A DNA stretch of 10,523 bases from JBCDGZ01 sp038750655 (GTDB lineage Bacteria; Bacteroidota; Bacteroidia; Chitinophagales; Saprospiraceae): NCBI GenBank assembly GCA_038750655.1, contig JBCDGZ010000201.1, positions 1 through 10,523 on the forward strand. Reading direction: 5' to 3'. Made by a program: the position numbers and the translations under genes. The notes under the pieces were generated by a model. That model was not told the origin of the DNA. It did no database searches and saw nothing but the letters and a program-made list of their open reading frames with translations. This document shows positions 5,767 through 10,523 of this stretch, piece by piece (the stretch's first letter is position 1; each line of letters opens with the position of its first letter).

Positions 5767-7965
5767 ATGATAGTAGCGAACGAATCCCTTCATGACTCTC
5801 TGCAAAAGTACTTTGGCTTTGATAACTTCAAAGACAATCAGGAAAAAATCATCCAAAGTGTTTTGGAGGGTAAAGATACTTTTGTCATCATGCCTACCGG
5901 CGGTGGCAAGTCCCTTTGTTATCAATTACCAGCAATGATGCTCGATGGTACGGCCATCGTTATTTCTCCACTCATTGCGCTAATGAAAAACCAGGTGGAC
6001 TCTATTCGGGGCCACAGCCAAAACGATGAAGTTGCTCACTTCCTCAATTCTTCGCTGACCAAGGCGCAGATGAAGAAGGTAAAGAGTGATATTCAGGCTG
6101 GCAAGACCAAACTGCTGTTCATCGCTCCAGAAACGCTGACTAAGGATGAAAACATTGAGTTTTTTCGCCAGGTCAATCTCTCCTTTGTCGCAGTGGATGA
6201 GGCCCACTGTATCTCAGAATGGGGCCACGATTTCCGTCCAGAGTACCGTCGTATTCGCACCATGATCGACTCTATCGATCGGAGTATTCCGCTGATTGCT
6301 CTAACGGCTACAGCCACTCCGAAGGTGCGGGCAGACATTGTCAAAAACCTGAACATGGCGGAAGTCAGTAGCTTTGTCTCCTCTTTTAACCGAGATAATC
6401 TCTACTACGAGATACACGCCAAAGGCAAAAAGGAGAAGACAATCAAAAATATTATCCAGATCATCAAGAGGATGTCCGGTAAGTCGGGCATCATCTATGT
6501 CCAAAGCCGCAAATCGGCCGAGGAGATTGCTAAGATGCTCTTGGTCAACGATATTAAGGCCGCCCCCTATCACGCGGGCTTGGAGGCAAAAGTGCGCTCC
6601 AAAACGCAGGATGATTTTCTGATGGAAGAGGTGGACGTCATTGTGGCTACTATTGCCTTTGGAATGGGGATTGACAAGCCGGATGTTCGCTTTGTCATCC
6701 ACTACGATATTCCGAAGAGTATAGAGAATTATTATCAGGAGACGGGCCGGGCGGGCCGCGACGGCCTCGAAGGTCGCTGCGTCGCTTTCTACTCCTACAA
6801 AGATATTTTACGCTTAGAAAAATTCCTGCGCGATAAGCCCGTCGCAGAGCGCGAGATGGGCTCTCAACTCTTGCAAGAAATCATCGCCTATTCGGAGACG
6901 ACGGCTTGCCGCCGCCGCTTTCTGCTCCATTACTTCGGAGAGGAATACGATGATTCGCAGTGTAGCGAAATGTGCGACAACTGTCGCTTCCCCAAAGCAA
7001 GAATTGAAGTACAAAAAGAAGTGCAGAATGGGCTAGTCGCTATCCAACAGCTGAACGAGAACTACGGCATCAAGGTGCTGGTTGATTTTGTGCTGGGTAA
7101 TGCCACCAAGGAAATGGTCGACTTTGGCCATGATCAACTCTCTCACTTTGGTATTGGTAAGGAAAAAAATGAGACGTTCTGGCACTCCATTTTTCGCCAG
7201 GCGCTACTGAACAATCTGCTCTACAAAGACATCGAAAACTACGGTCTGCTCAAATTCACTAAGAAGGGCCTCGATTTCATGGAGCAGCCCCATCCTTTCG
7301 AAATTTCACTCAATCACAATTTTGAAGAAGAAGTTATCGAAATGGATGCGCCCTCTGGCAAAAGTGCTGTATTGGACAGAACACTGATGACCTTGCTCAA
7401 AGACCTGCGCAAGAGCATCGCCAAAGAGAAGAATATTCCTCCTTTTGTCATTTTCCAAGACCCCTCCCTCGAAGATATGGCCACTCAATATCCCATTTCT
7501 ATGGATGATATGGCCAAAATCACCGGGGTCAGCAAAGGAAAGGCGATGCGCTACGGCCGTCCTTTCATGACAATGATCGCTGAATATGTTGAGCAAAATG
7601 ACATTGAGCGCCCCACTGACTTCGTCGTCAAACAAGTGGCCAATAAGTCCAAGATCAAAGTCAATATCATTCAAAGCATAGATCGCAAGATGCCGCTCTC
7701 GGACATCGCAGGTACCAATAACCTCTCGATGGAGGACTTGCTGCACGAGCTGTATATGATCGTCGTATCGGGTACCAAAGTCAATCTCGATTACTACATT
7801 GAGGAAAATGTAGATGAATATTCTCGTGATGACATCTACGATTATTTCATGGAATCTCAGACGGATTCGCTAGAGGAGGCTTATGCAGAATTGAAGGAGG
7901 ATGACATTACGATGGAGGAGATCGAACTAATTCGCATCAAGTTCTTGTCTGATTTAGCCAACTAA
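5767..7965 (+). CDS. recQ: ATP-dependent DNA helicase RecQ
   Basis: RecQ unwinds DNA in the 3'-5' direction and acts in recombination repair and stalled-fork processing. The 732-residue protein shows the full superfamily 2 motif set: motif 0 FGFDNFKDNQ (16-25), Walker A PTGGGKS (43-49), DEAH with the RecQ aromatic loop (144-157, DEAHCISEWGHDFR), LTATAT (179-184), DVIVATIAFGMGIDKPDVR (290-308) and QETGRAGRDG (324-333). A zinc site follows, with C381, C399, C403 and C406, then an RQC winged-helix region (about 415-510) and an HRDC domain (about 538-610). The last ~120 residues form an extra acidic tail (KVNIIQSIDRKMPLSDIA..., ending IKFLSDLAN) that I associate with the long RecQ of Bacteroidota; it contains a helix-turn-helix-like stretch. 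All catalytic residues are present, so it should be active. The ATG at 5767 places the helicase start at the normal distance. AroQ follows after seven bases and is probably cotranscribed. Confidence 0.97.
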   Translation: MIVANESLHDSLQKYFGFDNFKDNQEKIIQSVLEGKDTFVIMPTGGGKSLCYQLPAMMLDGTAIVISPLIALMKNQVDSIRGHSQNDEVAHFLNSSLTKAQMKKVKSDIQAGKTKLLFIAPETLTKDENIEFFRQVNLSFVAVDEAHCISEWGHDFRPEYRRIRTMIDSIDRSIPLIALTATATPKVRADIVKNLNMAEVSSFVSSFNRDNLYYEIHAKGKKEKTIKNIIQIIKRMSGKSGIIYVQSRKSAEEIAKMLLVNDIKAAPYHAGLEAKVRSKTQDDFLMEEVDVIVATIAFGMGIDKPDVRFVIHYDIPKSIENYYQETGRAGRDGLEGRCVAFYSYKDILRLEKFLRDKPVAEREMGSQLLQEIIAYSETTACRRRFLLHYFGEEYDDSQCSEMCDNCRFPKARIEVQKEVQNGLVAIQQLNENYGIKVLVDFVLGNATKEMVDFGHDQLSHFGIGKEKNETFWHSIFRQALLNNLLYKDIENYGLLKFTKKGLDFMEQPHPFEISLNHNFEEEVIEMDAPSGKSAVLDRTLMTLLKDLRKSIAKEKNIPPFVIFQDPSLEDMATQYPISMDDMAKITGVSKGKAMRYGRPFMTMIAEYVEQNDIERPTDFVVKQVANKSKIKVNIIQSIDRKMPLSDIAGTNNLSMEDLLHELYMIVVSGTKVNLDYYIEENVDEYSRDDIYDYFMESQTDSLEEAYAELKEDDITMEEIELIRIKFLSDLAN

Positions 7966-7972
7966 GCACAAA

Positions 7973-8398
7973 GTGGTGAAACAGTTTTTAATCATTAATG
8001 GCCCCAACCTCAACTTGCTGGGCAAGCGAGAACCCAGTATCTACGGCCATCAGGACTTCGAAAGTTTCTTTACCCAATTGCAGGAGCAGTTCCCCGAGTT
8101 CCACCTCAGCTATTTCCAGAGCAACAGCGAAGGAGCCCTCATTGATCAACTCCACAAAGTAGGCTTCACCATTGACGGTATTGTCATCAACGGAGGGGCC
8201 TATTCTCACACCTCCATTGCCATCGCCGATGCCATTGCAGCTATCCCAGCTCCCGTGGTAGAAGTACACATTTCCAATGTCTACGCCCGAGAGGCCTTCC
8301 GGCACCACTCGCATTTCACTAAAGTCTGTATCGGGATGATAACAGGACTGGGAATGAAGGGGTATGAGCTGGGGCTTCGCTACCTCATGGCTTTATAA
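7973..8398 (+). CDS. aroQ: 3-dehydroquinate dehydratase, type II
   Basis: It removes water from 3-dehydroquinate to give 3-dehydroshikimate, step three of the shikimate pathway to aromatic amino acids, in the cytoplasm. The 141-residue length is that of the small dodecameric type II enzyme. Landmarks are INGPNLNLLGKREPSIYG (8-25) with R19 and catalytic Tyr24, SNSEGALID (50-58), INGGAYSHTSIAIADA (72-87) with N73, and EVHISNVYAREAFRHHS (97-113) with H99 and R106. These match the known catalytic set of the family. Translation starts at GTG; two GTG codons are adjacent (7973 and 7976), so the exact start is uncertain by one residue. It lies seven bases after recQ and probably depends on recQ transcription. 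Its end overlaps the convergent secreted-protein gene by 14 bases. Confidence 0.96.
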   Translation: MVKQFLIINGPNLNLLGKREPSIYGHQDFESFFTQLQEQFPEFHLSYFQSNSEGALIDQLHKVGFTIDGIVINGGAYSHTSIAIADAIAAIPAPVVEVHISNVYAREAFRHHSHFTKVCIGMITGLGMKGYELGLRYLMAL

Positions 8399-8897
8399 AG
8401 GGCTTCGTAAACTCTAAATCCATCAGGCGCAGCCGGCGCTTTTTACCAATCTTGTATTTTTTGGATTTGAAAATCAGCCGTAGGGCGAGGCCAGCGATCA
8501 ACGCTACCGAAGGCACCTGCCAGGTTAGTGCATTGATAGAAACAGCCAAATCAAAGGGCAGCGCCACAAAATTGAAGAACGCATAAGCGCCTCCAAAGAC
8601 CCACAGCCTCCACGCCCAGGCCCTGGACCAGCCCGCATCTTTATAGGTCTTGATTGCCGAGATGTCCTCTACTTTAACCGCCCGGTTATAGAAAACCACC
8701 AGGCCATCGTCCACCAGAATATCTTTGATGACATCTTCATACCAATATTTATCTCCATTGAGGCGGAAGGTAAGGGTTTCGCCGATGTAGAATCGCTTGG
8801 TTTTGAGGCTGGTGGTTTTTTCGAGTTGTATAAATTTTTGAGCAGAGCTGTTGAATCCAACGCAAAGGAAGAAGCAAAACAGTAGAGTTAGACGCAT
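8385..8897 (-). CDS. Exported protein with two C-terminal membrane segments, unknown function
   Basis: A 170-residue protein. A signal peptide (MRLTLLFCFFLCVGFNSSAQ) should be cut after SSA at residue 19; Q-K then starts the mature chain, a form common in Bacteroidota. Next comes a small soluble, probably beta-rich region with FYIGETLTFRLNGDKYWYED (36-55) and DILVDDGLVVFYNRAVKVED (59-78). Two hydrophobic segments follow (about 96-115 and 126-144) and then a strongly basic tail, KSKKYKIGKKRRLRL (144-158), which by the positive-inside rule should be cytoplasmic. The soluble part would thus face the periplasm. I recall similar unannotated proteins in Bacteroidota but know no function. It starts 22 bases after the rnpA stop on the same strand, so it is probably the third gene of the rpmH operon. 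Its last 14 bases overlap the end of aroQ. Confidence 0.84.
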   Translation of the reverse strand: MRLTLLFCFFLCVGFNSSAQKFIQLEKTTSLKTKRFYIGETLTFRLNGDKYWYEDVIKDILVDDGLVVFYNRAVKVEDISAIKTYKDAGWSRAWAWRLWVFGGAYAFFNFVALPFDLAVSINALTWQVPSVALIAGLALRLIFKSKKYKIGKKRRLRLMDLEFTKPFIKP

Positions 8898-8919
8898 GAA
8901 TAAAGGAGTGTGTGATAGG

Positions 8920-9327
8920 TTAGTGAGAAGAATTGTTCTGTATAGTTAACTGCTTAATCCATTTTCTTATTATCCGCTGAACGGCACTTTCGACTTGTGC
9001 AAAAATCAATTCCTCCTTGGCAATATAGATCAGCATGATGCCATACTGCGGAGCATCGTCGGGAAGTTGCTCGTAAAGCCAGTGCTTGTTGAGGCGGTAA
9101 GCCTCCCGGAGGAGGCGACGAAGTCTATTGCGGTGAACAGCTTTCGGAAAAGAACGGCGAGGGACAGTAAGGGAAAACTGAACAGGAAAGCTACTTAGAG
9201 CAGGTTGGATGGGTATCCATACAATACGAAGCGGATAGGAACTTAAAGATTGGCCTTGCTTGAATAGATTCCCGATGACCTTTTTGCTCTTGAGACGCTC
9301 AGCTTTGGTAAAGGTAAACTGGGGCAT
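8920..9327 (-). CDS. rnpA: Ribonuclease P protein component
   Basis: It is the protein subunit of RNase P, which binds the catalytic RNA and helps it trim the 5' leader of pre-tRNAs. The 135-residue length is normal or slightly long for the family. The start FTFTKAERLKSKKVIGNLF fits the typical first helix (F-x-K-x-x-RL...I..LF). The RNA-binding helix carries the signature AVHRNRLRRLLREAYR (63-78), with the invariant RNR core; His at 65 replaces the more common Lys or Asp. The C-terminal helix (QVESAVQRIIRKWIKQL) completes the fold, followed by a short polar tail. The gene begins 28 bases after the rpmH stop, the near-universal rpmH-rnpA order. The usual next genes in many bacteria, yidD and yidC, are not present; a secreted protein gene follows instead. 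Confidence 0.95.
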   Translation of the reverse strand: MPQFTFTKAERLKSKKVIGNLFKQGQSLSSYPLRIVWIPIQPALSSFPVQFSLTVPRRSFPKAVHRNRLRRLLREAYRLNKHWLYEQLPDDAPQYGIMLIYIAKEELIFAQVESAVQRIIRKWIKQLTIQNNSSH

Positions 9328-9355
9328 AAAGGAAACATAGGGAAAAGAGCAAAGC

Positions 9356-9511
9356 CTACTTCAGTCTTCTCTCGTCAGAAACTGTCAGCTTCGCACGGCC
9401 CTTAGCTCTACGGCGAGCTAGTACTTTACGACCGTTCTTGCTGCTCATGCGTGAACGAAATCCATGCTTGTTGACGCGTTTTCTTCTCGAAGGTTGGTAA
9501 GTTCTTTTCAT
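9356..9511 (-). CDS. rpmH: 50S ribosomal protein L34
   Basis: A short, highly basic ribosomal protein of the large subunit, 51 residues (ATG 9511, TAG 9356-9358). The sequence starts MKRTYQPSRRKRVNKHGFRS and continues RMSSKNGRKVLARRRAKGRA, which is the diagnostic L34 pattern (KRTxQPs-x-x-KR-x-x-x-HGFR-x-RM-x-t-x-x-GRxvl-x-x-RRxKGR). Residues 41-51 (KLTVSDERRLK) form a C-terminal extension a few residues longer than the common 44-46 residue form, as often seen in Bacteroidota. It leads the operon with rnpA and has its own recognisable promoter at 9580-9610, leaving a leader of about 60 bases. Confidence 0.97.
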   Translation of the reverse strand: MKRTYQPSRRKRVNKHGFRSRMSSKNGRKVLARRRAKGRAKLTVSDERRLK

Positions 9512-9579
9512 TTTATTGCATTACTGCGGTTTGGCTGAACAGATTTTGCCAGACAAAACCCTTAATTAAAAACGGAGGG

Positions 9580-9610
9580 CAAATTTACAGCTATTTTAGC
9601 AAACAGACAA
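9580..9610 (-). promoter_or_regulatory. Bacteroidota-type promoter for rpmH-rnpA
   Basis: On the minus strand TTG (9610-9608), a 20-base spacer and TAAATTTG (9587-9580) match the Bacteroidota sigma-A consensus TTG/TAnnTTTG at every defined base and at a permitted spacing. Transcription should begin near 9575, about 64 bases before the rpmH ATG. It is the best promoter match in the window and suits a strongly expressed ribosomal gene. Confidence 0.6.
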
Positions 9611-9617
9611 CTGTTTG
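9600..9617. promoter_or_regulatory. Perfect 18-base dyad over the -33 box of the rpmH promoter
   Basis: CAAACAG (9600-9606) and CTGTTTG (9611-9617) are exact complements separated by ACAA. The loop contains the TTG of the rpmH -33 element, so a dimeric protein bound here would cover that promoter. No regulator can be named. A chance dyad in AT-rich DNA remains possible. Confidence 0.35.
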
Positions 9618-9653
9618 AATTGATTTATGAAGCTGTTTTTGAATGAATTATAA

Positions 9654-9692
9654 AAAATCATTTGATTTTACTAACTTTAAGAAGATCATTTG
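9654..9692 (+). promoter_or_regulatory. Dyad and direct repeats, possible promoter of the LEA-like gene
   Basis: AAAATCA (9654-9660) and TGATTTT (9663-9669) form a dyad with a two-base loop. The octamer ATCATTTG occurs twice, at 9657-9664 and 9685-9692, 28 bases apart. Read as a promoter, the TTG at 9662-9664 and the second copy's TTTG at 9689-9692 are spaced as -33 and -7 boxes (20-base spacer), but the bases at the TA position are AT, so the -7 box is imperfect. A start near 9699 would give a leader of about 65 bases before the ATG at 9765. Confidence 0.28.
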
Positions 9693-9693
9693 C

Positions 9694-9719
9694 GGCCTTT
9701 TTCTTTTCGAATAAAGGCC
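9694..9719 (+). other. Hairpin in the leader of the LEA-like gene
   Basis: GGCCTTT (9694-9700) and AAAGGCC (9713-9719) are perfect complements with a 12-base pyrimidine-rich loop. Neither strand has a T-run after the stem, so it is unlikely to be a terminator. It ends 45 bases before the ATG at 9765 and could affect mRNA stability or translation of the repeat protein. Confidence 0.35.
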
Positions 9720-9764
9720 CTTTGATGAGAAAACATGCATTATATCATCTAAAACAAACGAAAA

Positions 9765-10523
9765 ATGGGTTTATTCGATTTTATTAAAGGAATTTTTGGT
9801 TCCGCAAAGGATGCAGCCGGAGACATCGTTGAAAATGTAGCCGATAAGGCAGAAGATGTAGTGGAAAGTGCCAAAGACATGGCCGAAAATGTGGTGGAAA
9901 AGGCAGGCGATGCTGTCGACAAGGCGAAAGATATGGCCGGAGATGTGGTTGATAAAGCGGAAGATATAGCAGAAAGCGCCAAGGAGAAGGCGGGGGACGC
10001 CGTGGAGAAGGCCAAAGACATGGCAGGAGATGCTGTGGATATGGCGAAAAGTGCCGCTGGAACGGTTGCTGACAAAGCGGGAGATATTGTAGAAGGCGCT
10101 AAGGATATGGCTGGAGATGCCGTAGAAAGTGCCAAAGACATGGCGGGCAATGCTGTTGATGCCGCAAAGAATGCGGCCAGTACTGTTGCCGAAAAAGCAG
10201 AGGACGCCGTAGAAGGCGCTAAGGATATGGCCGCCAATGCCGTAGATACCGCTAAGGACGCCGCTAGTACCGCGGCGGAAAAAGCAGGGGACGCCGTAGA
10301 AGGCGCTAAGGACATGGCCGCCAATGCCGTGGATACCGCCAAAGATTCCGCTAGCACCGCTGCCGAGAAAGCAGGGGACGCCGTAGAAGGCGCTAAGGAT
10401 ATGGCCGCCAATGCCGTAGATACCGCCAAGGATGCCGCCAGCACCGCTGCCGAGAAAGCGGGAGACGCAGTGGAAAGTGCTAAGGATATGGCCGCCAATG
10501 CCGTGGATACCGCCAAAGAAGCC
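9765..10523 (+). CDS. LEA group 3-like repetitive helical protein, N-terminal part (runs off window)
   Basis: The visible 253 residues start MGLFDFIKGIFGS, a short amphipathic segment, and then consist only of Ala-, Lys-, Asp- and Glu-rich helical repeats with no Pro, Cys or Trp. The ATG at 9765 is the only possible start, since an in-frame TAA lies five codons upstream. The chain parses exactly into 11-residue modules (type AKDMAGDAVDK) and 7-residue modules (type AGDAVEG). From residue 150 these settle into a 29-residue (11+11+7) unit. Group 3 LEA proteins use similar 11-mers (consensus near TAQAAKEKAGE); they are disordered in water, fold into helices on drying and protect membranes and enzymes. 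A protective role here is inference. There is no signal peptide, so the protein is probably cytoplasmic; the N-terminal segment might touch membranes. A phasin-like or coiled-coil structural protein is the main alternative. It is divergent from rpmH. Confidence 0.82.
   Translation, partial: MGLFDFIKGIFGSAKDAAGDIVENVADKAEDVVESAKDMAENVVEKAGDAVDKAKDMAGDVVDKAEDIAESAKEKAGDAVEKAKDMAGDAVDMAKSAAGTVADKAGDIVEGAKDMAGDAVESAKDMAGNAVDAAKNAASTVAEKAEDAVEGAKDMAANAVDTAKDAASTAAEKAGDAVEGAKDMAANAVDTAKDSASTAAEKAGDAVEGAKDMAANAVDTAKDAASTAAEKAGDAVESAKDMAANAVDTAKEA
10212..10523 (+). repeat. 87-base tandem repeats inside the LEA-like gene
   Basis: Three full copies (10212-10298, 10299-10385, 10386-10472) and a partial fourth (10473-10523, cut by the window) repeat with an exact 87-base period, in frame, each encoding EGAKDMAANAVDTAKD and 13 further residues (residues 150-178, 179-207, 208-236). 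A related start lies at 10092, 120 bases before the first copy; the extra 33 bases equal one additional 11-residue module. Copies differ at about 9-11 of 87 bases, nearly always at third codon positions. The array probably continues beyond the right edge. Confidence 0.93.

Noticed and set aside
5536..5925. Minus-strand open frame of 129 codons across the recQ start
   Set aside because: It overlaps the conserved N-terminus of RecQ including the Walker A region, and shows no recognisable domain or signal peptide.
9749..10516. A 255-codon open frame on the minus strand, rich in Ala, Ser, Thr and Leu with a repeated SLAPSTASPAFSAAVLA-like pattern
   Set aside because: It is the exact antisense of the LEA-like repeats. 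The regular codon pattern of the sense repeats keeps this frame free of stops. The sense frame has a proper start context, a non-repetitive N-terminus and silent-site divergence, which mark it as the coding one.
10212..10523. Regular repeats considered as a CRISPR array
   Set aside because: The period is 87 bases with no unique spacers, and the whole repeat stays in one reading frame with silent substitutions, so it is a protein-coding repeat.

Overview
The window looks like chromosomal DNA from a member of the Bacteroidota, probably near the Saprospirales, with roughly balanced GC in genes and AT-rich gaps. The grounds are a RecQ with the long C-terminal tail typical of the phylum, a KdsD with the ADAIHGDLG motif, promoter candidates of the TTG/TAnnTTTG type, no clear Shine-Dalgarno sequences, and many secreted proteins of unknown function. 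The phylum is a confident inference; the order is a guess.

Layout from left to right. Positions 1-455 (minus) hold the first 151 codons of a rhomboid intramembrane protease, cut by the window edge exactly at its catalytic GxSG serine. Positions 573-1013 (minus) encode a small lipoprotein. Positions 1179-5483 (minus) form a tightly packed operon read right to left: kdsD (arabinose-5-phosphate isomerase, first committed step toward Kdo for LPS), then an unknown lipoprotein joined by an ATGA overlap, then a large secreted helical-repeat protein whose start lies 41 bases inside the lipoprotein gene. A 283-base gap separates kdsD from the divergent plus-strand pair recQ (DNA helicase) and aroQ (type II 3-dehydroquinate dehydratase), 5767-8398. 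AroQ meets, tail to tail with a 14-base overlap, a minus-strand operon at 8385-9511: rpmH (L34), rnpA (RNase P protein) and a small secreted protein with two membrane segments. Divergent from rpmH, at 9765 and running off the right edge, is a gene for an extremely repetitive Ala/Lys/Asp/Glu-rich protein that resembles group 3 LEA (desiccation-stress) proteins.

Most genes are housekeeping: envelope biogenesis, DNA repair, aromatic biosynthesis, ribosome and tRNA maturation. The parts least explained by known biology are (i) the lipoprotein plus helical-repeat pair translationally coupled to kdsD, (ii) the LEA-like gene, built from exact 11- and 7-residue helical modules with 87-base tandem repeats that differ almost only at silent sites, and (iii) a cysteine-rich insertion just before the active-site serine of the rhomboid. 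No tRNA, mobile element, CRISPR array or attachment site was seen. No gene-free stretch exceeds 300 bases; the longest are 5484-5766 and 9512-9764, described below.
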